This document shows, piece by piece, positions 53,711 to 63,900 of a DNA stretch of 64,000 bases. The stretch is from Aldrovandia affinis (taxonomy: Eukaryota > Chordata > Actinopteri > Notacanthiformes > Halosauridae), in NCBI GenBank assembly GCA_029706075.1, contig JAINUG010000306.1, positions 124,001 to 188,000 of the forward strand, given 5' to 3'. Every line of letters begins with the position of its first letter. The first letter of the stretch is position 1. The notes under the pieces were generated by a model that saw only the letters and a program-made list of their open reading frames with translations, had not been told where the DNA came from and made no database searches. The position numbers and the translations under genes are program-made.

Positions 53711-54215
53711 TGTCTGTTCGGTTTGTTTTTGCACTTTGTTTATTTATCTTTCTTCAGTCATGTTTCATTCTCGTTCTGTCATGCACTTCGGCAAATTCTA
53801 TGTTTCGGTTTTTCCGTCTTCGTTTCTAATCTCGTTTTACTTCCTTCTTACTTTCTAATTACACTTTGTATATATTAGTTAGATGTATATAGTACTAACC
53901 AACTAATCTACTAACATTAGGGATTTAGATTAAGTTACTAACACTACTAATCACTAATTATCTCACGCTTCTAACTATCGCTGTCATTCTCTCTCGTCCC
54001 ATCTCTGTACGCTTCTCACGTTCCGCTTTATTCGCACGCAGATTTCTTTATGCGTTCCTCCTCCCTAAAAAAACGAAACATAGAATTTCCCGAAGTGCAT
54101 GACAAGACAAGGAGAGGAACTCGAACAGGAACAATGACAGACGGGGAACAGAACGAGAATGAAACATGACTGAAGAAAGATAAATAAACAAAGTGCAAAA
54201 ACAAACCGAACAGAC
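53711..54215. repeat. Long inverted repeat inside the hAT element
   Basis: 'tgtctgttcggtttgttttt' through 'tttcattctcgttctg' at the left is repeated as its complement at 54148-54215. 'tgcacttcggcaaattctat' matches the complement of 'atagaatttcccgaagtgca' at 54080-54100. The right arm carries an extra block of about 45 bases. Confidence 0.85.
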
Positions 54216-54385
54216 ACCCGTTGCCGTTGCATCGCAGATAGATAACTCGTGTATCCAGAATAAATGCCTTTACTGAAGAAACAAACCCGGGGTGCTACAG
54301 CTGCGACACACATATCAATAATAACCTCATAAAATTGCAATATTATTTAGGAAAATAGCAACATTTTACTCACCAAAAATCCTTA

Positions 54386-54628
54386 TTATTTGTACACAAA
54401 ATCCATCCTCCTTTCTTTCCTCAAAAAGAGTTCAATTACTCTGTCGTACAGATTATCCGTGTGTTTCAGTTCCATCAAGAAGTCCTTTTCTATCACCATC
54501 GAAGCTAATGCTGAAAGTCGAGCCTGCCCTGTCGTATTTCTGGCATAAGTTTTAATTCGCTTTAGGGCTGAAAATGTCCGCTCAAATGTCTGAATCACAT
54601 TTATTTTCATATTAAAGCATTTAACCAA
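54386..54628 (-). CDS. hAT transposase C-terminal dimerisation domain (fragment)
   Basis: Residues ERTFSALKRIKTYARNTTGQ, then ARLSALASMVIEKD and RVIELFLRKERRMDFVYK before the stop. The E-R-x-FSALKRIKT block is the hallmark of the hAT C-terminal dimerisation region (TTF/ZMYM1-like group). No upstream catalytic motifs remain in the element, so this cannot act alone. Confidence 0.8.
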   Translation of the reverse strand: MVKCFNMKINVIQTFERTFSALKRIKTYARNTTGQARLSALASMVIEKDFLMELKHTDNLYDRVIELFLRKERRMDFVYK

Positions 54629-55192
54629 TCACATTACATCATAGTCAGACACTCTGTGACTATCCAATCAAAGGGTGTGAATACGCTGACGTTACCTAGG
54701 CCTTCTAGAAAGCCTTCGTGTCCCCAACTCAAAATCTGATTGGTTGAAGCAACAGTTTGATCAACACTTATTTTATGCTACAGGGCCTGCAGAACTGATT
54801 GTGAAGGCCTCCAGGCAGATTTCTTTGACCCTGGCAACAAATGATGGCTGAAATGTGATTGGTTAAATGCTTTAATATGAAAATACACATCTGGAAGCAG
54901 CGCAACCAGGGGAAAAGCTATGAAAGGAAGCGGACAGACCATTTGGAATTATTTAATAAGTATTCATGGAAAAATATAATTAACATCAGTCTGTGATTCA
55001 GATATTTTTTAGGCCAGCAGAGAAGGCCTTGCAGGCCCTGACGGAAAAAATAGACATCATTGCAGGCCCACCACTGGCAAAAAGTATGGAGTATAATTAA
55101 AAGTATGTGTGCAGTTATAGGCACCACACTACAAGATAGATATAGCTCTTAAAAACACTCTAAAACACAAAAGCTCTTAAAGTACAAAGAAG

Positions 55193-55569
55193 AAGGGCCT
55201 CCCAGACGTGGTTCAAGTGGCCTCTTGGGTTCCCGTCTCAATGGCCAGAGTTGGCTCTGGCACCACGCTACAAGATAGACATAGGGCGGCGATTGGCTGT
55301 CCGCCCCAGGGAGGGGGGAGGGAAGCCGACATGAGATTCGCTGTGCATAAGAGTGGCACTGCAGTATACTGGGTTATGGTTGATACTTGGGCAACGCCTT
55401 GGAAGAGGCGTCAGGTTGCGTGTCGCTACCGGTTGCAGGACTATGGCAGCGAACTCACATTACTAGGGGGGGATTGACTTAAAATAGCAGGTCTAATTGG
55501 CTACCAAATTGGGAGAAAATGGGATAAAAATCTGAAACAAAAATGATACAAAAAATAAAATAAATAAAA
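55193..55569 (+). mobile_element. SINE, poly(A)-tailed family
   Basis: Flanked by AAAGTACAAAGAAG / AAAGTACAAGGAAG (55179, 55570). Body 'ggctgtccgccccagggagg', 3' part 'attggctaccaaattgggag' plus AATA tail. The most complete copy of the body with a third type of head. Confidence 0.82.
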
Positions 55570-55904
55570 AAAGTACAAGGAAGGGCAACTAAATTGGTAC
55601 CTGGTAGAAAAGGTAGAAGTTACAAGGAAAGACTTAAGATGCTTAATCTTTTCAAGTATAGCAAAAAGAGACTAAGGGGGATTTGAGTTTTTTTAATTCA
55701 TAGAAGGGATAAACAAAATGAACCAAAGATTTAAGATAAATTCATTTGGTGGGCACAGGTGGAAATTAGTTCAAGGTAAATTCTGCACAGATATCAGGAA
55801 GTATATTATTTAATTTTTTTACAGAGTTATCAATGCCTGGAACAGCTTGCCAGGTCACGTAGTTGAGGCAGAAACACTGTCCCATGGTAAGTTGAGGTTT
55901 TATG

Positions 55905-57055
55905 TTTGTTTGTTTAGGTTTTATGAGGTAGTATCTGTTGATCGCTGTAGTTGACACATTCATTTAGCGGTTTCTTGGACTCATGCACCTGCAAAGTGGG
56001 CACCAACTGAATATGTTCAATCTTAAACATTGCTTTAGAAACACAAATGTTAAAGTGTTGATTTTAAAACTGCTTTCATAGCAGAAACATATTGGTAATT
56101 GCAGTTGATATTAATTATGTGTAGAGCATTTGTGATTTAGTTAACTTTAGTTACTGCATTTGGGGTTTCCATTATTTTTGCTAACCCCTGTACTCTGTGA
56201 TGCACCACAATACAAACCAAAACATTAAAAATTACTGCATTTACACCACTGCAGGATATGAATCCTCACATGCAAAACTCTGTCAATACGTAATTCGATA
56301 ACTTGTTGTCTTTGCCCTTGATAAACAAACTTGTGTACGCGGTGTACATACGCACACATTTTTCATGGTAAGTTGACAATGAATTGCTGCAGATCAGATG
56401 CTTAGTGAGAATACAAAGCCTTAGTCATATTTTTATTCCAAAATCTTTTGCAAGGTTTTTGCCCATTGAGCTGGCAAGACCAATTTAATACAATTTTATT
56501 ATGTTCCTTTCAAGGCACCCAAGGACACATTACAACATTAGAAAGGGAGTAAATTACCTGCAGTGTAATGAAAGCAATAACTTGGGTATTTAACAATTAT
56601 GCACGGTCAATTCAGATTTTTACAATTGCCCAATTTTGTTTAGGCTTCCAGTTAAATGATCAGGAAATGGGTAGCACAAGTAGACACCTCTGCAGTAGTT
56701 CAGCAAGTCCCATAATTACCAATTGTCAAGATTTCAAAAACCCACCACCCTGACCATCAGCACGAACAGGGAAAATATTCACTTGTAGGCGACTTGCTAG
56801 GACAGCACATGGTGCAACATACACACAAATAGTCCATCACTATTAAAGGGGAAAGGAATACCGATTGTGTAGTGGTCCAACTTGATTGTTATTGGTTTGC
56901 GATTACACAACTAAGCTGCACTTATTTTGTTAATCAAATGGTAATTGGATGTGAATGTGTCCTGAGAGTTTGCAGTTCATGGAGTGGACAGGGATCTTAA
57001 AGAGTACCCAGTAATTTTGGAGCATGTGCTCTGCACACTCTGGAGGCACTTCTGG
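55905..57055. other. Intergenic, no feature recognised
   Basis: No exon or clear element boundary was seen. Confidence 0.35.
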
Positions 57056-57059
57056 TTCT

Positions 57060-57960
57060 GAATGGTGAGGCTACCTAAAGCTCAACCCAGGTAAAACAGA
57101 ACTAATCTTCATTCCTGCCCTAAACTCTCCCCACCTTGATTTCTCCATTTCACTAGGTGACATTTCACTAGGTACCACGTACTCTACCCAGCTCCTGGTC
57201 CAAGCAATGGTACTGTCCCGCTTGGACTACTGCAACTCGCTCCTGGCTGGCCTTCCCGCATCTGCCATCAGACCCCTGCAACTCATCCAGAACGCTGCAG
57301 CCCGTCTGGTCTACAACCTTCCTAGACACTCCCATGTCACCCCCCTGCTCACTACCCTCCACTGGCTGCCTGTTATAGCTCGCATCAAATTCAAGACATT
57401 GGTCCTAGCATACCAGGCAGTCAAGGGATCAGCCCCAACATACCTCCTCAAGATCTTCAAACCCTACACACCTGCCAGACCACTCCGTTCTGCTACCTCA
57501 GGACGCCTAGCACCTCCCCCCCTCCGCACCTGCGCTTCCCGGTCACGTCTCCTGTCGGTTCTGGCTCCACGATGGTGGAATGACCTTCCTGTGGAAGTCA
57601 GAACAGCGGAGACCCTGGCCACCTTCAAGCGACGACTGAAGACTCACCTCTTCAGGGTGCACCTCTCCCCATAGTCCGGTTTTTGTTAACTTAGTTTTAC
57701 ACGTCTACTTGTTTATGTATTGTATTAGGCCTAGGCATTATTTTCTGCATTGATTGCTTTATTGCTACCTTTGAATTGTGGCTACAGATTTACCTACAGG
57801 GTCCTAGTTTAACTATGTGGTTGCTCCTAGCACCCAGGAACTGTACTTCCCACTAGGGTGGCTTTCAGCTAAACTGTTCTTGACTACGGTTAACACTTTG
57901 TTGTACGTCACTCTGGATAAGAGCGTCTGCCAAATGCCTGTAATGTAATAATGTAATGTG
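57060..57960 (+). mobile_element. L2-type LINE 3' end with intact tail
   Basis: 5'-truncated LINE. It has an open RT C-terminus (57207-57674), a 3' UTR, and a tail 'cactctggataagagcgtct', 'gccaaatgcctgtaatgtaa' with TGTAA/TAATG repeats. This tail type is the one recognised by UnaL2-like machinery in eels and shared with V-SINEs. Confidence 0.88.
57207..57674 (+). CDS. L2 reverse transcriptase C-terminal fragment, 155 codons
   Basis: MVLSRLDYCNSLLAGLPASA, LQLIQNAAARLVYNLPRHSH, VTPLLTTLHWLPVIARIKFK and LVLAYQAVKGSAPTYL lead to SVLAPRWWNDLPVEVRTAET and [16 protein letters not shown], then TAG. This is the conserved C-terminal region after the RT thumb in L2/CR1 proteins. No RT catalytic motif is included. 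Confidence 0.88.
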   Translation: MVLSRLDYCNSLLAGLPASAIRPLQLIQNAAARLVYNLPRHSHVTPLLTTLHWLPVIARIKFKTLVLAYQAVKGSAPTYLLKIFKPYTPARPLRSATSGRLAPPPLRTCASRSRLLSVLAPRWWNDLPVEVRTAETLATFKRRLKTHLFRVHLSP

Positions 57961-58309
57961 AGGGAGTGGAATCAACAGGTGAAGGAGAAGATTATTATAC
58001 TTTCTATGGATGTGTTGTAGAATGTGGTGAGGTTGACCCCAAAGGAGTTGAGCTTCCGCAGGTAGTAATGTCCTCTGTGTTGGGGTCAAACCTCAGTCTG
58101 TCATCAAAGACAGTACCCCAGGTATTTATATTGCTGCACAACCTCCACTGGCTCCCTGTGAAATAATGTGTGAATGCATTCAATTTACATCTGAAATGTG
58201 TCATAACCATTACACTTAAACCAATTCAAAACTGTGGATATGCACTTGACAATAATGCAGTGACTGATGATCATGCCTAATATCATGAATCGGATTTATG
58301 GATTATGAG

Positions 58310-58997
58310 TTGAGAATATGAAAAGCACTATTCACATTGGCATTGATGCAGTCAGAACAAATTATAGAAGGGTCAGATGGCCAGGATATTTAGATTGCCC
58401 TAGTGTCTTATGGAGTGACAAACTACCTAACTCAGGAGGGGCAAAGTCTTTCAGCCCTGAGTCACCTTGGACTGACCATGATATGGTCTTTTTGGACACA
58501 CCCCACTGCTTTTGTCTGGCTAGGTTTCTCTTGATCAGGGAGTTTTTCTTGGACTGTTGTTTGGAACTAGGCCTGGGCTCATCTGTTAAGCGTTTTGTGA
58601 CAATTCAATTGTAAAAGGGGCTGTCAGACTCTGCCAACCTTGGGAAGGTACAACCAGCGGCCCCATTTTCTGTTACACGAAAAAATAATTCGCCCCTCGG
58701 AACCCGGAATATGTTCCAACGGTTCAAGATTGGTTCCATGTAATGCATACATAGCAAGTGCTAGAAAGGTTCGCTAGCCCTAGCACTACTCTCAAATTTT
58801 TTACATAATGCTACTCGCTAGTTTATGTTAGTTCATGTTAGCTTTAATTTCTGGGATGTGAGCCTCAGACACAATGTTCCGACAATTTTCTTTTTTTCTG
58901 TTTCACGGACATTTGCCCATGCGATTTTGACCAAGATCTTGCGCAAAAGTACAGGTTGGTAGGTCTGGGCTATACAAATACATTTGATTTGATTTGA
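58310..58997 (+). mobile_element. LINE 3' tail interrupted by an unidentified insert of about 345 bases
   Basis: 'tttttggacacaccccactg' to 'tgtgacaattcaattgtaaa' is a common fish LINE 3' region that normally continues directly into 'gctatacaaatacatttgat'. That continuation is found at 58968. The DNA between about 58620 and 58966 is therefore a later insertion bounded by GGGCT. Confidence 0.6.
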
Positions 58998-59227
58998 TAT
59001 TCAAAAACAAAGTCACACAAGTCACACAGCAGAATATATCTTCCAGGTGAACTCTACACATACCAGTGTATTCCCAAACATGGAGGGTGGGGGACAGATA
59101 ATACCCTGGAAGTCAGGTGTGCACCACACTATACCACATCTCATGACCCATTAATGTTGGTGAAAATGTAACTTACCATATATCTTTTTACTTGTTAACA
59201 CAATGCAGGTTTGGCTCATTGCCAATT

Positions 59228-59361
59228 CTACAAAGATTCTAAGAGTAGGAGTGCTGATCTAGGATCAGGTTTACCGTGTCCATAGCCTAACAATATCCAT
59301 TATGAGCCAAAAGGCTAAACTGATCCTAGATCAGCACTCCTACTCTTAGAATCTTTGTACA
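59228..59361. mobile_element. Near-perfect palindromic MITE
   Basis: The arm 'tacaaagattctaagagtag' with 'gagtgctgatctaggatcag' is mirrored exactly by 'ctgatcctagatcagcactc' with 'ctactcttagaatctttgta', around a loop of about 50 bases. A fish-wide palindromic MITE class. Confidence 0.85.
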
Positions 59362-60239
59362 TACGGGCCCAGGTGTCCACACTTTCAACAATTAGACCAC
59401 TGATTTCACCTGCCAGTCTAATTTAATCCACTAAAAAAGGTAACCTCTTTCTAAAGGAAATGTGTCATATCGCAAAACCATTACACATGACCAAAAATGA
59501 GAGCATTAGTTGATCGAACGTTCAGGGGAGTGAATAAAAGACCCTTTATTGTTCATAGCATGCATCGCCATTCCTGAAAATGTGGCCTGAGACACTCAAT
59601 TTCTATTAAAGCATGATGTACTCCAACAATGAACAGCTAGTTGCAATTCAGATGATGCAATTAGAACAAGGGAGTTTAGGGACCACTGGTTTGGAGCAGG
59701 AAATGACTATGCTGGTTTGGGTTTAGTTTAGTGAAATCAGGTGGTGTAGTTTGGGAAAGGGAAGGCATTGAGGAATGCACTGCTGGATATGGGTTTAAAA
59801 TATTTATTGCAGGAGTAAATTCACAACAAACATGCGCACCGGGTAAAAGTGATCAGCTGACAGGGTTCCCAATTTCCATCAGCCACCAAAGCCACTAGGA
59901 AAAAATAAAACACAGTCAAGCAGTGCAGGGGTCTTAATTTCCCAGTACAACTTTCCCCATTCACTCCGACATGCAATTTATGTAAATAAGAGCCTCTGCC
60001 ATATCAGAGACTTCTTACATCTTGATTACGAGTAAATAAAGTTACAGCAGTAAATAAAAGCACACATTTTGTCAAGTCTGCTCATAAGGTTGAGGGCCAC
60101 ACTGATCCAGACCAGGGCCTTAAGGGCAGAGAAACAACCAGGCTGCATAAATGGGGCACAGTGGCAGGTTGGGATACAGTTGATTAATCTCTGCCAAGAT
60201 CACAATTATTACCAAATGTAAAATGTTGTTTTAATGACT

Positions 60240-60590
60240 TATTATAATACTCAGAGAAAAAGGTATCATGTTGTACCCATTAAAGTACAATGCTTGTACA
60301 ATTCAGTACCCTACAGGGGTACTGCCACAGTGACCTTTAGTCAGAGGAACACAACTGCATCCTTGTGATATTGCTTGCAGTACAACACTCTTTCATTCCA
60401 ATATGGCTGCCAGTGTGAATAAGGATTCATTACCCTACCTTTGTAGACATCTGTACCTTTTTCACTGGAAAAAGGTACAAAACGATATCACAAAGGATCT
60501 TGTGTACCTTTGAAGGTATAATGAACACATTTGTACCATGAGGAACAAAAGTGTACCCTAATTGTACCTTTATTTGAGTGAACACAAACA
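60240..60590. repeat. Probable MITE with GTACCTTT motifs
   Basis: Repeated inverted words 'tgtacctttttcactggaaa', 'aaggtacaaa', 'gtacctttga' and 'aattgtacctttatt'. Boundaries not resolved. Confidence 0.45.
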
Positions 60591-60644
60591 CTGCGCTGAC
60601 AAATAAAAAGCCCCCGGCCCCTTCAGTAGTGATTGAGGGTGACC

Positions 60645-60944
60645 TCACCAGCCATGGAACTTCTTCATGACCCAGGGCGTGATGGAGTCTGGGAGATCGT
60701 CGCTGGGGACGCCGTTGTAGTTTCTGCATACGCCGCACAGCTGTTCGGAATATGCCGGAGAGGGCCTCACCCGCACGTCTCCCAACATGCTCACCTCCAG
60801 CTCCAGCTCCGGCTCCGGATCAGGCTCAGTCTCGCTCTCAGAATCCTTCCTTACCAGGATCCGGACCTCCGGCCTCTCCCAGACCCGGCTCAGAGACACC
60901 CCTGAGGGCAGGTTGAAGGGGAGGGACACCAGCTTTCCATTCAC
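60645..60944 (-). CDS. Gene A exon: second half of last vWD domain, probable C-terminus
   Basis: Acceptor ACCTGCCAG region; VNGKLVSLPFNLPSGVSLSR, then an acidic insert (ESETEPDPEPELELE), PAYSEQLCGVCRNYNGVPSD and DSITPWVMKKFHGW, then TGA. The acidic stretch is unusual for a vWD domain and absent from the gene B copy. The CGxC pair and NYNG are intact. Confidence 0.83.
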   Translation of the reverse strand: MNGKLVSLPFNLPSGVSLSRVWERPEVRILVRKDSESETEPDPEPELELEVSMLGDVRVRPSPAYSEQLCGVCRNYNGVPSDDLPDSITPWVMKKFHGW

Positions 60945-63900
60945 CTGGCAGAATGGTTCAGATGGAGAATTAGTGATGGGGGGAATGAGGTATTTTAGGC
61001 ATTTAAAAATATATATATTTATTCATTTGTTTGTCAGGGAAAAATTTATGACAGGAGACCAATCGTATACACTGAACTATAAAAAAGCACCATGACACCA
61101 AATGGAAGGACCTACCACATGTTACCAGCAACTCTGATTTGATTGGGTCAAACCACTACTTGCAGTGGAGGAAGAAGTTACTGCCAGATTGTGCACAATT
61201 ACTCAGTACAACATAAATTGATAAAATACCAAGATGGGCCAATGGCCATAATCTTTATAGCTATTGTTTACAAAATTGAGACAATGGAAAATGTAAGCCA
61301 GTATCTGAAAAATACAGCACCAAAAGCCATTCCCCAGGCAGTTAGTCAATGGGGACTGCAACGGTCTGCATTTAGCATGCTACCAACACGATATGGAAAC
61401 CACAATTAAATGGTGTAAGCCCAATTTCCTTTGGACCGCTGTTGCAGCCCTGACACCTATGCTTGTTCAGTTCAACACCTGCAAATAAAGAACTTGTGTT
61501 GAGCAACATGTCACGTGTCATCAATTAAGGAGGAACGTTATGGTTGAGTTGACCTTCATTGCCTCAATTCACCATCCTCCTGCAAAATTAACTGAAAATA
61601 AAATGCACACCTACTTTCAAGTCATTAAAAAGTTCCAAGCTGCTACAGCAAAGCAAAAAAATTTGACAATTAAAAATGCCTTTTTCCAACCTGTGAAATA
61701 AAGCAAATAATTGCTTCAGCTTGTAACTCGCCCATCGAATGGTTTGTTATTTCAGGTTGACGCTTTCCTGAAACCTTGTTTTAATGCAGCAGTTTTCAGC
61801 AATAATGGTGTCCACCAGCTGCTTCCAAAAATGTGCTTTCAAACACCTAAGAGGTCTCGCATAACTGCATCCAAGCCAGATTACCTGCCATCAAACTAAG
61901 GATGTAACACTCAGCCCTTGCCCTCTTTTCCATTTCAAATACTGAGAATGTGGCGATTTCAGCAGGCAGGATTCTTTTGTGCATGCAGCCAATTTCACAA
62001 GGAAACAATGCAGTTTTATACTGACCATTTTCACAGATTTCTGCTTCTCAGATCAGCAATCGAACACAAGCTTTCTATTGGTGCGCTGTTAGCTGGAAGT
62101 GTTTTTTAAGTCAAATAATTTGTCTGTTAATATTTGGTCACATTTTATCGATGGAAAAAAGTTTTGTCCAGGAATCTTGACATTTAGAATCAACAACCTG
62201 CATTTAATGAGAAATGCCTGTTAATGAACGTTTGCTAGATTTTTTTGTACTTGTGATGTTAGTAGCATAAATAACTGTCAAATGGGTTGTTGGTGCAGTG
62301 TATATTAGAATTACTTCAAAATACCAGTTATGGGTAAAGTTGTCCACTTGATATCCTCACCCCCTATGCAATGATGCTGCAATGAAGAGCAACTCAGGGT
62401 GCAATCCCCAGCTGCATGCTGGGAATTTCACCGTACTCCCAGAATGGGATTTTTTGCACTACCAGACCCACCAATGTTGGACAATTGTTTGAGTACCACT
62501 CTGGATGAATTGCTGAGCATTGCTGGATGAATACATCTGCACCACTAAAAGTAGATGAAAAAATCATGCACCAATGATAATCTAATATCTTAGGTCTCCT
62601 CTAGAAGGCAGCTCTATAATTGAGGTGGACTGCAACTGGGACAAATGGACAATACATGCCAGGGAATTACAGGTTTTCCACAGGATTTCACAAGTTCATT
62701 GTACCTTACAGTCAAGATCAAACCAAAGGACTGAAATGCAGATAATCTGCTGCTAAACCACAAAGGGATGAAGGGCACTGCAATTGCCCCAGTAGGTTAT
62801 TGCCCCAAGTACGAACCTATATCGCAGGGGTGTCAGACTCCAGCCCTGGAGGGCTGCAGAGTCTGCTGGCTCTGGCTTACCCAGTGTGACTTAGTTTACA
62901 TTTCTTTACATACAATCAATTATTTATACAACTGGATATCAACTGAAGGAATTCAGGTTAAGTACCCTGCTCAAGGATAGCAACAATAGCTGATCAACAG
63001 CAGTGCCCCACCTGTGGATCAAACCTGCAACCTTAGCGTTACAAGCCCAGTTCCCCAACCACGATACTACCCTACCGCCTAAACACTGTGGCCCTCCAGC
63101 ACTAGAGTGGGACACCCCCTTCAGCAGCTCCACTTACATACGCGCCCCCATTCTGAATCACAACGTTGGCATTTTGCAGCTGCAAGTGCAGAGCGTTGAC
63201 GGTCCAGGGTTTCCCACAGGCACCCTGATAGGTGACCAGGCGGAACCAGCGGTCGCAATTGTGGTCACAGAGGGAGATGAGGTTGTAGGGGACGCCGGGC
63301 GTCAAGTACAACTGGAGGCCATCCAGGGTTCTGAGCGCGAGGCTGGGCAGGAGCTGGCAGACGCCCTGGTCACTGCGGCAACCCCAGGCCCCGCCCCTCA
63401 GCAGGCACTGCTCCCCGGCACTGCAGGCGGTCGGCTCGCAGGCCACGCCCCCGAACACCTCGCACCAGCACCTCTTGGAGCAGCCTTTGGTATAGAGGTA
63501 CTCCTTATTCTGGGTGGAAGATATGAACGTCACCATTTTTCAGCATTTGAATATTGTATGCCAATGCATTTAACTGTCTTGTCACATTTCCATTTTATTA
63601 TTCCCTTTTCCTTCACTCTTGTTACCTTGTTCTTTTACTTAGGAAGTGCTTTGAACAGAATGCAAGAAAAACATTTATTATTAGTAATAACACACTTACA
63701 ACCAGATTGTGACGTTATTAAAAGGCCTCTCACCACTCGACAGCATTATGAAATGCATCAGAAAATGGTAAAAAGTGCTAAACTGATGATATTTTATGTG
63801 GAAAGAGGGCACATTACCTTGATGTATCTGCCACGATGCACACATCCACACTGGCTGACCGGCATGCATTCCTCGCCGTTGAAGACTCCGCTTGCGTTAC

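Larger units (their letters stand above)
53594..55076 (-). mobile_element. hAT element with transposase C-terminus and an internal hairpin
   Basis: Ends CAGTGGCGGGCC and GGCCCACCACTG, exact 8-bp duplication GCAAAAAG (53586-53593, 55077-55084). The minus-strand frame 54628-54386 is the hAT dimerisation domain. The catalytic core is deleted. An inverted repeat with arms of about 105 and 150 bases occupies 53711-54215. Confidence 0.88.
53460..55900 (+). mobile_element. CR1/L2-type LINE relic split by a hAT and a SINE
   Basis: The plus strand 53535-53593 encodes KQCAVAVKKANRMLGYIAK. After the hAT it continues with VCAVIGTTLQDRY-like codons at 55105-55135. After the SINE it continues with ATKLVPGRKGRSYKERLKML and LFKYSKKRLRG at 55590-55690, then weaker C-terminal codons (NAWNSLP-like) near 55830. 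All are in the order of a CR1-type reverse transcriptase C-terminus, with stops. Confidence 0.7.
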
